A DNA stretch of 64,000 nucleotides from assembly GCF_002410825.1 (NCBI RefSeq), contig NZ_DHOS01000010.1, positions 270,033 to 334,032 on the forward strand. The letters are read 5' to 3'. The stretch's first letter is position 1. The number at the start of each line of letters is the position of its first letter. Position numbers and translations under genes: made by a program. The notes below the pieces were generated by a model, which ran no database searches, was not told the DNA's origin, and saw only the letters and a program-made list of their open reading frames with translations. Of this stretch, positions 53,094-61,406 are shown piece by piece. This DNA is from Proteiniphilum sp. UBA5384 (GTDB lineage: Bacteria > Bacteroidota > Bacteroidia > Bacteroidales > Dysgonomonadaceae).

Positions 53094-53774
53094 TCATATT
53101 CGTTGGGTGAGTCTTGCTAAAAATGTGACGTTGGCATGAACTTCCTCACCAAGTTCAACCAGCAACTCACTGTCTGTGGGTAAAAAAATATCCATTCTGG
53201 AGCCTAATTTAATAAATCCGAGTGGTGATCCTATATGCACTTCATCTCCCTCTTTTATATAAGTGACGATTCTCCGTGCCATTGCACCTGCAATCTGTTT
53301 GACCAGTACTGTCCCGTGTTCAGGCGTCTCAATGAGAATGTTGGTATGTTCATTTTCATGACTCGATTTAGGTAAGTAGGCGGCATGGAAGTTCCCGTCC
53401 ATATGAGAGAAATGAGTGATTTTGCCGGTAACGGGTATCCAGTTTGAGTGGGCATTAAAGAACGACATGAAGATGGAAATCTGAATCCGTTCATCATTAA
53501 AAAACTCTTTCTCAAATACTTTTTCAATTACCACCACTTTACCGTCCGTAGGCGCATTGACCAGTCCATATAGATCTCCTTTATAGGTACGATTGGGGTG
53601 TCTATAGAAATTGAGGGACATGGCATACAACAGGATTGAGGCTCCCAGTAAGATAGCCGTAAAGATGGTATTTGGCAGTATGTACATAAAAAAAACATTG
53701 ATAAGAATAAGTACAATACCGATTCTTATTACTGCCGATTTTCCTTCCTTATGTATTCGTAATAGTCTCATCAA
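53094..53774 (-). CDS. psd: Phosphatidylserine decarboxylase
   Basis: The 226-residue protein is of the short (PSD-A-like) class. It has two N-terminal hydrophobic helices (~16-50), S-I-F-M-S-F-F-N-A-H-S-N-W near the middle, and the self-cleavage site L-G-S (I-K-L-G-S-R-M-D-I-F), where the serine becomes the pyruvoyl cofactor. It converts phosphatidylserine to phosphatidylethanolamine in the inner membrane. Its start overlaps the cvpA stop; two adjacent ATGs (53774, 53771) are usable. Gene order ompH-murI-cvpA-psd-pssA forms one compact operon. Confidence 0.94.
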   Translation of the reverse strand: MMRLLRIHKEGKSAVIRIGIVLILINVFFMYILPNTIFTAILLGASILLYAMSLNFYRHPNRTYKGDLYGLVNAPTDGKVVVIEKVFEKEFFNDERIQISIFMSFFNAHSNWIPVTGKITHFSHMDGNFHAAYLPKSSHENEHTNILIETPEHGTVLVKQIAGAMARRIVTYIKEGDEVHIGSPLGFIKLGSRMDIFLPTDSELLVELGEEVHANVTFLARLTQRI

Positions 53775-54322
53775 ATTGAAAAATGTTGTTGCTGGTATGT
53801 CGAGTCGATACTATATTTTTCAGGAACAATATCATCCCGAAGTTGTGGATTGAGATAAGGGATTATAGCGGGAACCACAGCTTCCACCCGTTCGAAAAAG
53901 AATGCTTCTTCCCTGATTTTCCTGTTAATTACTTGCTTATCGCTGTCGAGTATCAACACCAGGTTAAGGATGATACTTAGAAAAACCATCATCGTTCCTG
54001 CCGCGATTATGGCACCAAACAGGCGATTGATAAAACTGAGAAAAACAGCTTCGATAAATCGTTGTAATAATCGTCCGATCAGCGAAAGTCCCACGGCAAT
54101 AGCCACGAAAGCAAGGATAAATGATAATACCCTTGCTACTTCCGGAGAGAGATCGATAAGCCTGTTTAATTCAGGTAGTATGATTTTGGCAAATCTACTT
54201 CCGAATACTGCTGCCAATATGATGGTTGCCAGTCCCACAAGCTGTATAACCAAGCCTTTACGGTATCCGTTGATAAAGGCGATAAGCAGTAATATACCTA
54301 CAGTGAGATCAAACCAGTTCAT
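53771..54322 (-). CDS. CvpA family membrane protein
   Basis: The 183-residue protein has four hydrophobic helices in the first ~125 residues. It opens M-N-W-F-D-L-T-V-G-I-L-L-L-I-A-F-I-N-G-Y-R-K-G-L, the classic CvpA/colicin V production motif. A polar C-terminal region follows. CvpA proteins help keep the envelope intact in several bacteria, but the mechanism is not known. Its ATG overlaps the murI stop (ATGA), and its own stop overlaps psd, so translation of the three is probably coupled. Confidence 0.9.
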   Translation of the reverse strand: MNWFDLTVGILLLIAFINGYRKGLVIQLVGLATIILAAVFGSRFAKIILPELNRLIDLSPEVARVLSFILAFVAIAVGLSLIGRLLQRFIEAVFLSFINRLFGAIIAAGTMMVFLSIILNLVLILDSDKQVINRKIREEAFFFERVEAVVPAIIPYLNPQLRDDIVPEKYSIDSTYQQQHFSI

Positions 54323-55179
54323 GCTTTTTGTTCGATATCAGTTCGCCGTGCGCTGATTTGTTCATTCAGAAAGATAGATGCTTCTTGTTCGAATCTTTCC
54401 GGCGAATCGGTAGTGAAATAATATATACTTCCCTGTTTTGAACATTTCTTGTCCATTTCCGGGTGTCTCCACAGATAATCCCTGAGGCTTTCGGCCACAT
54501 ATCTTCCTTGCGAGATTACTTTTGTATCTTTCGGCAGGTATAAGGCTATCTTGTCCATTAGTAGGGGATAGTGTGTACACGCGAGAATAACTGTATCAAT
54601 GAGCGGATCTTTTTCGAATAGCTTTTGAAGGTGTTGTTGTATAAAATAATTCGCACCCGGTTTATCGTATTCCCTGTTTTCCACCAATGGAGCCCACATA
54701 GGGCATGCTTCACCGGTGATAGTTATATGGGGGAAAAGTTTTCTTATTTCCAACTCGTATGATCCCGAGTAGATAGTTCCCTCAGTTCCCAAAACGCCAA
54801 TATGACCACTTTGCGAGAGGGTTGAAACCGATTCTGCCGTAGGACGAATAACACCTAATACTCGCCTGTCCGGATCGAGTGTCGGTAAATCAATCTGCTG
54901 GATAGTCCTTAATGCCTTTGCAGAGGCTGTATTACAAGCCAGGATTACCAGCCGGCATCCTTGTCTGAAAAACCATTTTACTGCTTCAAGGGTAAACTGA
55001 TAGACTCGTTCATAAGAACGGCTGCCATAGGGTGCACGGGCATTATCTCCCAGATAGATGTAATCATACTCCGGCATCAGTGCTCTTATTTCTGAGAGTA
55101 CTGTAAGCCCGCCGTATCCGGAATCGAATATACCGATAGGTCCCGTTTCGCGACTCAAGTAATCAGTTTTTTCCTCCAC
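54319..55179 (-). CDS. murI: Glutamate racemase
   Basis: The 286-residue cytosolic enzyme interconverts L- and D-glutamate for peptidoglycan. The two-cysteine mechanism is supported by A-C-N-T-A-S-A (~90) and A-C-T-H-Y-P-L-L (~200). The N-terminal G-I-F-D-S-G-Y-G-G-L-T-V-L and Y-L-G-D-N-A-R-A-P-Y-G-S-R are family hallmarks. It begins 15 bp after the OmpH-like gene and overlaps cvpA by four bases. Confidence 0.95.
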   Translation of the reverse strand: MEEKTDYLSRETGPIGIFDSGYGGLTVLSEIRALMPEYDYIYLGDNARAPYGSRSYERVYQFTLEAVKWFFRQGCRLVILACNTASAKALRTIQQIDLPTLDPDRRVLGVIRPTAESVSTLSQSGHIGVLGTEGTIYSGSYELEIRKLFPHITITGEACPMWAPLVENREYDKPGANYFIQQHLQKLFEKDPLIDTVILACTHYPLLMDKIALYLPKDTKVISQGRYVAESLRDYLWRHPEMDKKCSKQGSIYYFTTDSPERFEQEASIFLNEQISARRTDIEQKA

Positions 55180-55194
55180 GGTAGTCGGGGACGG

Positions 55195-55725
55195 TTAGCG
55201 AATGCTTAATTTTAATTTTACAAGAGGATTGGCGTTCACCGCATTGGGTGATACGAATGCGATTCCGGGATTAGCCAGATCGTAGACAACGGTGTATCCC
55301 CGTTCTGTTCCGACGGCATGGATGGCTTCGTTTATTTTCTTTTTCAACGGTTCCAATAATCCTTTTTCTTGTGTTTCGATATCTTTTTGCGCCAGCTCCA
55401 TGAATTCCCCCATCTTATTCTCCAATTCGGTAAGCTCCTGCATCCGGCGCAGTTTGATATTCTCAGAAAGAGAGGCCTGGTAAGTGATATAATCGGAATA
55501 CTTTTTATTGTATTCGCTCTCCATCAATTTGAGTTCTTTTTCATAATTCTCACTTAATGTAAGCAGTTGCTGTGTGGCCTGCGCTTTTTCAGGCATTTGA
55601 TCCAACAGTTCGGCTGTATTTACATACGCAATGGTAACTTGTGGTGACACCTGTGAAAAAGCAGTTCCACTTACCAATGAAATAAGCAGGATAAGCGTGA
55701 AAAAAACTTTCTTTGTCATTGTCAA
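55195..55725 (-). CDS. OmpH/Skp family periplasmic chaperone
   Basis: The 176-residue protein has a signal peptide ending A-F-S-Q. The body is mostly a long helical hairpin (residues ~55-140) rich in E, K, Q and L, as in the tentacles of Skp. I-A-Y-V-N-T-A-E-L-L-D-Q-M-P-E near the start is the OmpH signature. Skp-type trimers hold unfolded outer-membrane proteins in the periplasm. It is the first gene of the murI-cvpA-psd-pssA unit. The 206-bp gap to infB upstream contains a long hairpin. Confidence 0.9.
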   Translation of the reverse strand: MTMTKKVFFTLILLISLVSGTAFSQVSPQVTIAYVNTAELLDQMPEKAQATQQLLTLSENYEKELKLMESEYNKKYSDYITYQASLSENIKLRRMQELTELENKMGEFMELAQKDIETQEKGLLEPLKKKINEAIHAVGTERGYTVVYDLANPGIAFVSPNAVNANPLVKLKLSIR

Positions 55726-55800
55726 CTATTTTAAAAAGTGAATATTTTGTAGATAAACCCTTGTTGCTATTGTAATTTCTTTTCCTGTCCCTTGTGTGTT

Positions 55801-55838
55801 GTGGCCGCACTTGCTCCTCGTAAAGCAGGTGCGGCCGC
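55801..55838. other. Perfect 15-bp hairpin between infB and the OmpH gene
   Basis: 55801-55815 pairs fully with 55824-55838 (three G-T pairs) around an 8-nt loop. The core is very GC-rich (GTGGCCGCAC) in an AT-rich spacer. Neither side has a T tract, so it is not a standard intrinsic terminator. It would end up in the 5' leader of the OmpH operon or at the 3' end of the infB mRNA. Confidence 0.7.
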
Positions 55839-55931
55839 TCTCAAGGTAAGAATTAAAATTACAATGTCAACTGGTTATCATAAATAAGCCCCTGATTTCC
55901 ATATTAATGGGAATTTATTATAGGGGATTGT

Positions 55932-58900
55932 TTATAATTTCTTCTTTACTTCAGTTTCTTCGTAGGCTTCCACAATATCACCCACTTTCACGTCATTGAA
56001 GTTGTGTATGGTGACACCACATTCATAACCTGAAGTAACTTCTTTTACATCTTCTTTGAATCGTTTTAATGATTCCAACTCACCGGTGAAGATCACAATC
56101 CCGTCACGGATAAGCCGGATACGACTCGAGCGTTTTATCTTGCCGTCACGTACCATACAGCCGGCTACGGTTCCCACTTTCGATATCTTGAATACCTCCA
56201 GTACTTCCACATTACCGATGATTTCTTCCTTGATATCGGGCGAAAGCATACCTTCCATAGCTGCTTTTACCTCTTCGATGGCGTCATAAATGATAGAATA
56301 CAGACGGATATCCACTCCCTCTTTTTCCGCTTCTTTACGTGCCCCGAGTGAAGGTCGCACCTGAAAGCCGATAATGATGGCGTCGGATACGGCGGCAAGG
56401 CTTACGTCGGATTCCGATATCTGGCCTGCTGCCTTATGGATCACATTCACCTGTATTTCTTCTGTGGAGAGTCGTATCAATGAGTCGGAGAGAGCTTCTA
56501 CCGATCCATCCACGTCGCCCTTCACGATAATATTCAGTTGCTGGAAGCTGCCGATAGCAATACGTCGGCCGATATCGTCGAGGGTAAGCATTTTCTGGGT
56601 ACGCAACGACTGTTCGCGTTGTAATTGCTCGCGTCGGTTGGCTATAGCGCGTGCTTCCTGTTCGGTTTCCATCACATTGAATGTGTCGCCGGCCTGGGGT
56701 GCACCGTTTAATCCGAGGATCAGTGCCGGTTCGGAAGGACCGGCTTCCTCAATACGTTGATTGCGCTCATTGAACATTGCTTTTATACGTCCGAAGTAGG
56801 AACCTGCCAGTACGATATCCCCTTGTTTGAGCGTTCCATTTTGCACCAGTACCGTAGCCATATATCCTCTTCCTTTGTCGAGTGATGATTCGATAATGGA
56901 TCCGGTAGCCCTCCGGTTGGGATTTGCTTTAAGTTCCAGAAGATCAGCTTCAAGTAATACTTTCTCGAGCAATTCACGAACGCCCGTTCCACTCTTTGCC
57001 GAGATATCCTGTGACTGGTATTTTCCTCCCCAGTCTTCAACAAGATAATTCATTTCGGCCAGTCTCTCTTTTATTTTCTCAGGATTTGCTCCCGGTTTAT
57101 CGATTTTGTTAATGGCAAATACAATAGGAACACCAGCCGCACCTGCGTGATTAATCGCTTCCACGGTCTGTGGCATCACGTTGTCATCTGCCGCCACAAT
57201 AATAATTGCTACGTCGGTCACCTTGGCACCACGTGCACGCATGGCTGTAAAGGCTTCGTGTCCCGGTGTATCAAGAAAGGTGATCTTACGCCCGTCGGAC
57301 AATTGCACATTGTAAGCTCCGATATGCTGTGTGATGCCTCCTGCTTCACCCGCAATTACATTGGTACTGCGAATCCTGTCGAGGAGTGAGGTTTTTCCGT
57401 GGTCCACATGTCCCATCACTGTCACAATAGGGGGACGGGATATCAGATCCTCGGGTGCATCCTCCTGGTCGGCAATCGCCTCAATTACATCAGCACTTAC
57501 ATATTGCGTCTTGAATCCATATTCTTCGGCAACAATGTTGATGGTTTCGGCATCGAGACGTTGGTTGATAGCCACCATAACTCCCAGACTCATACAGGTG
57601 GAGATTACATTGGTGACAGGCACATTCATCATATTGGCCAGGTCGTTTGCGGTCACAAACTCCGTCAATTGCAATACATGACTTGCCCTTTCCTGTTGTT
57701 TCAGTTCCTCTTGTTGTCTTTGGGCACTGGCTTCCCTCTTCTCACGACGGTATTTGGCACCTGCCTTTTTTCCCCTCTTTTCAGTGAGACGTGCCAGTGT
57801 TTCTTTTATTTGTTTTTGTACATCTTCTTCACTGACTTCGGCTTTCAGTGGTTTTCTGAGTGATAACTTTTTGTTGCTGTTCTTTGAACCCTGATTGAAA
57901 GTTGTCGGTTTGTCGATGTTCACCTGGCCTGAACGAATGCGTTTTCTCTTTTTCTTTCCGCTTTCACTATCATTGTCAGAAATGCCGGGTTGTTTTTTCT
58001 TTTCATCGATAGCTTCTTTTTTAAGCTGTTTTACCTTTTCTTCTTTCAGCTTTTTGGTGTCGAGCGCTTTCTGTTCGCGTTCAAGGCGTTCCTTCTTGCG
58101 TTGTGCCCTCGATTTCCTGGGTGGCCGAGTACGGTCGTTGATCGAATTAAGGTCTATAGAACCTTTGACGACTATATTGGATTCCAGTTTATTTTCGTGT
58201 AAGCGAAATACTTTATCTGGCTGTGCCTCTTCTGTTTTTTCTTCTGTTCCCGGCGCCTTTTCTTCTACTTCCTCTGCAGTGGGCTCCGGAGTGGTTTCTT
58301 CAGGAGCAACTTGTGCTTCCTTCTGATCGAAAAATGTTGTTTTTATTTCTGTGGGTTGACCCTTTTCCTCTGAGGAATATTTAATTTCTTCCTCTTCCGT
58401 TTTTTCCTGGATTTCCTTTCTTTTCTCTTCTACTCTTTCTTCTGTTTTTTCTTCCGCTCTTTCTTCTTCTACTTCTGTTTTTTCTTCCGCTCTTTCTTCT
58501 TCTACTTCTTCTTTTTCTTCCGCTTTTTCTTGGTTTTTTTCTTCTACTATTATTTCTTCCGCCTGAGGTTGCATCACTTCTTCCTTTACGGGAGGCTCTT
58601 TAACGGGAACAGATTTTTCTATCTCCGGTTCCGGTTGTCCTTTTTCCTCTTCCGGCGAAGGGGGCTGCATAATAGTTTCTTCTTTTTCTTCCTTCTCCGT
58701 TTCTTCGCTTTTGGACTCGCTTTTCTTTTTATTCAGGCTATCGAGGTCGATAGTCCCTACCACATTGACATGGGGCTTCAGTTCATTCGGGATTTCTGTT
58801 TCGATGGCTTCTTTTTCCACCTTTTTTTTGGGGGCCTGCTCTTCCGGAAGTTCATAACCCTCTATAGCTATAGTTTCCCGTTTATCATCACGGCGATGTA

Positions 58901-59099
58901 ATTTCTCGCGGGTAATGGTCGCCTCATTACGAATATTCTTGTCTTTACCGAATTCGGCAATCAGTATATCATACTGTTCATCCTCAATTTTTGCATTGGG
59001 ATTTGCTTCTATTTCAATACCTTTCTTGTGCAGAAATTCAACCAGCGTATTGATTCCTACATTCAAATTTTTTGATACTTTTATTAGTCTTACAGGCAT
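55932..59099 (-). CDS. infB: Translation initiation factor IF-2
   Basis: The 1055-residue GTPase places initiator tRNA on the 30S subunit and promotes subunit joining. The N-terminal IF2_N motif (V-S-K-N-L-N-V-G-I-N-T-L-V-E-F-L) is followed by a long acidic E/K-rich linker (~95-330). A basic segment and second IF2_N-like region come next. The G domain has G-H-V-D-H-G-K-T with K569, then G-G-I-T-Q-H-I-G-A, D-T-P-G-H-E-A-F and N-K-I-D-K-P-G, followed by the beta-barrel and C-terminal domains. The linker contains an exact 33-bp tandem duplication. It is third in the rimP-nusA-infB operon, 81 bp after nusA. Confidence 0.96.
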   Translation of the reverse strand: MPVRLIKVSKNLNVGINTLVEFLHKKGIEIEANPNAKIEDEQYDILIAEFGKDKNIRNEATITREKLHRRDDKRETIAIEGYELPEEQAPKKKVEKEAIETEIPNELKPHVNVVGTIDLDSLNKKKSESKSEETEKEEKEETIMQPPSPEEEKGQPEPEIEKSVPVKEPPVKEEVMQPQAEEIIVEEKNQEKAEEKEEVEEERAEEKTEVEEERAEEKTEERVEEKRKEIQEKTEEEEIKYSSEEKGQPTEIKTTFFDQKEAQVAPEETTPEPTAEEVEEKAPGTEEKTEEAQPDKVFRLHENKLESNIVVKGSIDLNSINDRTRPPRKSRAQRKKERLEREQKALDTKKLKEEKVKQLKKEAIDEKKKQPGISDNDSESGKKKRKRIRSGQVNIDKPTTFNQGSKNSNKKLSLRKPLKAEVSEEDVQKQIKETLARLTEKRGKKAGAKYRREKREASAQRQQEELKQQERASHVLQLTEFVTANDLANMMNVPVTNVISTCMSLGVMVAINQRLDAETINIVAEEYGFKTQYVSADVIEAIADQEDAPEDLISRPPIVTVMGHVDHGKTSLLDRIRSTNVIAGEAGGITQHIGAYNVQLSDGRKITFLDTPGHEAFTAMRARGAKVTDVAIIIVAADDNVMPQTVEAINHAGAAGVPIVFAINKIDKPGANPEKIKERLAEMNYLVEDWGGKYQSQDISAKSGTGVRELLEKVLLEADLLELKANPNRRATGSIIESSLDKGRGYMATVLVQNGTLKQGDIVLAGSYFGRIKAMFNERNQRIEEAGPSEPALILGLNGAPQAGDTFNVMETEQEARAIANRREQLQREQSLRTQKMLTLDDIGRRIAIGSFQQLNIIVKGDVDGSVEALSDSLIRLSTEEIQVNVIHKAAGQISESDVSLAAVSDAIIIGFQVRPSLGARKEAEKEGVDIRLYSIIYDAIEEVKAAMEGMLSPDIKEEIIGNVEVLEVFKISKVGTVAGCMVRDGKIKRSSRIRLIRDGIVIFTGELESLKRFKEDVKEVTSGYECGVTIHNFNDVKVGDIVEAYEETEVKKKL
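58441..58506 (-). repeat. In-frame 33-bp tandem repeat in the infB linker
   Basis: Two adjacent 33-bp units starting at 58441 and 58474 encode 11 residues each (V-E-E-E-R-A-E-E-K-T-E). Further partial units lie on both sides. The repeat keeps the frame and only changes linker length. Confidence 0.8.
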
Positions 59100-59180
59100 A
59101 TATATATTCTAACCTTTACTCTCTTTTTATGTTGTGAACAGTATGTATTATTCTTCTATCAGTGAAAAGCAGGGACAGGG

Positions 59181-60536
59181 CTAGTTTTCACCCCCCTCGT
59201 CCGTCTCTGCATCTGCCCCCGTATCGGTTACATCACTCTCTGCGTCCATATCTTCATTATTTGCCATTACCTCCGGTGCATTTTCATCTTCGAACTCATA
59301 GCTTAAGATAGCCAATACTTCATCTACAGTATTCTCTTCGAGATCGGCTTCCCTGATTATTCTGTCACGACCCATAGCCAATACATTCTTGGCAGTGGAA
59401 CATCCGATCCTTTTCAGCTGGTCGATTATCCAACCATCAATCTCATCGCGGAATTCATCGAGGTATATATCCTCTTCATCCACTTCGTCTATGTCGCGGA
59501 ATACTTCGATATTATAACCTGTGAGCATGGAAGCCAACTTGATGTTAGCCCCCCCCTTACCGATGGCAAGGGATACTTCTTCCGGATTCAGGAACACTTC
59601 GGCGCGATGCTCTTCCTCCCTCACGGTAATGGAGTTAATCCTTGCCGGACTCAATGCCCGCTGGATATAGAGGTTGGTATTGTTGGTATAATTGATCACG
59701 TCGATATTTTCATTCCTCAGTTCACGCACGATGCCGTGAATACGGAACCCTTTCATCCCTACACAAGCCCCAACCGGATCAATACGGTCGTCATAGGCCT
59801 CTACTGCTACTTTAGCACGCTCGCCGGGGATCCGGGCAATTCCTTTGATCGTAATTAACCCATCTGCTATTTCGGGAATTTCCTGTTCGAATAGACGTTC
59901 AAGAAATACCGGTGAGGTGCGGGAAAGAATAATTCTTGGATTATTGTTTTTGTTCTCAACACGTGCTACCACTGCACGTGCATGTTCCCCTTTGCGAAAG
60001 AAGTCGCTGGGAATTTGTTCCGTCTTGGGAAGGATTAGTTCGTTATGTTCATCGTCGAGCAGCAACAACTCTTTTTTCCATATCTGGTATACCTCTCCAG
60101 ATACGATTTCCCCTACTTTTTCCTTGTATTTATTATAGAGGTTGTCCTTTTCCAATTCCAATATCTTGGATGCGAGCGTTTGTCTTAGGTTAAGGATCGT
60201 ACGCCGGCCGAAGTGATCGAGTGATACTTCGTCAGTCACTTCTTCACCTACTTCAAAATCCTGGTCGATTTTTTGAGCTTCAGAGAGGGTAATTTCCAGG
60301 TTGGGATCCTCCAGTTCATCGTCCCCCACAACCACTCTGTTGCGCCATATCTCCAAGTCACCTTTGTCAGGATTGATAATGATGTCATAGTTCTCATCTG
60401 TTCCGTTGCTTTTTGAAATAACGTTGCGAAATGATTCTTCAAGTACGCTGATGAGGGTTGCTTTATCGATATTCTTCAGCTCGTTGAATTCGGAAAATGT
60501 ATCGATGAGACTGATGGTTTCTTTCTTCTTACCCAT
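59181..60536 (-). CDS. nusA: Transcription termination/antitermination protein NusA
   Basis: The 451-residue protein binds RNA polymerase and nascent RNA, modulating pausing, termination and antitermination. Domains in order are the N-terminal polymerase-binding domain (~1-125, starting L-I-D-T-F-S-E-F), S1 (~130-200), KH1 (V-G-A-C-V-G-M-K-G-x-R-I, ~240) and KH2 (A-I-G-K-G-G-A-N-I-K-L-A, ~320). A helix-hairpin region follows, then a strongly acidic tail (D/E/T-rich, last ~30 residues). It starts 3 bp after rimP. Because NusA acts on terminators, the terminator in this operon's leader may provide feedback. Confidence 0.96.
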   Translation of the reverse strand: MGKKKETISLIDTFSEFNELKNIDKATLISVLEESFRNVISKSNGTDENYDIIINPDKGDLEIWRNRVVVGDDELEDPNLEITLSEAQKIDQDFEVGEEVTDEVSLDHFGRRTILNLRQTLASKILELEKDNLYNKYKEKVGEIVSGEVYQIWKKELLLLDDEHNELILPKTEQIPSDFFRKGEHARAVVARVENKNNNPRIILSRTSPVFLERLFEQEIPEIADGLITIKGIARIPGERAKVAVEAYDDRIDPVGACVGMKGFRIHGIVRELRNENIDVINYTNNTNLYIQRALSPARINSITVREEEHRAEVFLNPEEVSLAIGKGGANIKLASMLTGYNIEVFRDIDEVDEEDIYLDEFRDEIDGWIIDQLKRIGCSTAKNVLAMGRDRIIREADLEENTVDEVLAILSYEFEDENAPEVMANNEDMDAESDVTDTGADAETDEGGEN

Positions 60537-60539
60537 ATA

Positions 60540-61007
60540 TTATTTAAATCGTATAAGATATTTTGTGTATTTTACTTCATCAAACGCAAAACGGATATCT
60601 TCCTCCACTTCTATTTTGCGCTTGGCTCCTTCCGGTTTTACCTTTTTTATGATCGAAATGGTAAATCCGTTATCATCAGACGACCTGAGTATGCCGGTGA
60701 ATTTTTGTCCGTTTTTGCTAAGCACCTCCACTTCCTTGCCTTCGTATTTTTTGTACTGGCGCAATATTTTAAAGGGAGATGAGAGTCCTGCAGAAGTAAC
60801 GGTTAATTCGAAATCTTCGGTATCCCGGTCGAGTTTTGACTCCAAATGACGGCTTAATGCAACGCAATCGTCAATATCCACGCCATAATCGTTATCGATT
60901 TCTATGGTGATTGTATTATCCGCACTTACTGAAACATCCGTCAAATAGTTGGGCGAACCTTCCAGGTGTTGTGCTACAAAATCGATAATCTGTTTCTTTT
61001 GGATCAT
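60540..61007 (-). CDS. rimP: Ribosome maturation factor RimP
   Basis: The 155-residue protein is needed for 30S subunit assembly. The N-terminal domain has L-T-D-V-S-V-S-A-D-N-T-I-T-I-E-I-D and the D-C-V-A-L-S-R-H-L-E segment. T-V-T-S-A-G-L-S-S-P-F-K is the core family motif, and the C-terminal SH3-like domain includes G-K-E-V-E-V. The ATG at 61007 is preferred over the one at 61037, because family members begin M-I-x-x-x-x-I-x-x-F-V and a -7 element overlaps the longer version. It is first gene of rimP-nusA-infB. Confidence 0.94.
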   Translation of the reverse strand: MIQKKQIIDFVAQHLEGSPNYLTDVSVSADNTITIEIDNDYGVDIDDCVALSRHLESKLDRDTEDFELTVTSAGLSSPFKILRQYKKYEGKEVEVLSKNGQKFTGILRSSDDNGFTISIIKKVKPEGAKRKIEVEEDIRFAFDEVKYTKYLIRFK

Positions 61008-61034
61008 AGTTATCTCTATCCCTAAGAGACTCTT

Positions 61035-61042
61035 CAAAGATA
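61035..61042 (-). promoter_or_regulatory. Proximal -7 element of the rimP operon
   Basis: It reads TATCTTTG on the minus strand, 28 bp upstream of the rimP ATG. Transcription from it would give a leader of ~20 nt and bypass the terminator at 61111-61142. Confidence 0.5.
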
Positions 61043-61110
61043 CAAATCTGTGTACAAGATAGCATTTGAATATCTTGTATCCAGATTTCCGGTTGTTGAG
61101 CCTGATGAAT

Positions 61111-61142
61111 AAAAAAGGAAGCGGTATGTCCTGCTTCCCTTC
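61111..61142 (-). terminator. Intrinsic terminator in the rimP-nusA-infB leader
   Basis: On the minus strand, GGAAGC pairs with GCTTCC (extendable by three pairs, plus two more inside beyond a bulged A), with loop ACATA. It is followed by six T residues and ATT. It lies ~105 bp upstream of rimP and points towards it, so it can end transcripts started further upstream. Confidence 0.75.
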
Positions 61143-61155
61143 TCTTTTACGAGTA

Positions 61156-61187
61156 CAAAGATATTATTTTCAAACGGATTCACAAAA
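61156..61187 (-). promoter_or_regulatory. Distal promoter of the rimP operon
   Basis: On the minus strand TTTTG (61187 to 61183), a 19-bp spacer and TATCTTTG (61163 to 61156) form a consensus Bacteroidetes promoter. The predicted start near 61149 is only about 10 nt before the terminator stem. Confidence 0.65.
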
Positions 61188-61270
61188 TGTTTGCCACTTT
61201 TTTTGTGTTTTCCGGGCTCCTGTTTGGTATTACCGTATATGAATATTATCGAAATATGGTGAAAGGTGAG

Positions 61271-61303
61271 GGCAATCTCGAATGCTTGCATACGAAGATT
61301 GCC
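61271..61303. other. Long hairpin in the rimP/DUF5063 spacer, possible small RNA element
   Basis: GGCAATCT pairs with AGATTGCC (8 bp). Inside are a CG/CG step and ATGC/GCAT separated by A-A mismatches, with a TT loop. A minus-strand -7-like element (61324-61331, TATTTTTG) lies just upstream, and the terminator at 61111 lies downstream. That would define a ~200-nt RNA. The rest of the 61008-61406 spacer has no credible gene. Confidence 0.4.
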
Positions 61304-61336
61304 GAACCGCATCCTATATTCTACAAAAATAATGTG

Positions 61337-61344
61337 TAATTTTG
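61337..61344 (+). promoter_or_regulatory. -7 element of the DUF5063 gene
   Basis: TAATTTTG matches TAnnTTTG and lies 62 bp upstream of the DUF5063 ATG. Confidence 0.55.
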
Positions 61345-61406
61345 TCGGCAAATAAGATATATGCAAGGAATCGATCGAAGATGTATGCCTTGAATGAAAT
61401 AGAATT

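Noticed and set aside
61111..61140. Resemblance of GGAAGCAGG on the minus strand to the SRP RNA tetraloop region
   Set aside because: The surrounding conserved GGTCCGGAAGGAAGCAGCC context is absent; the sequence is part of an intrinsic terminator stem.
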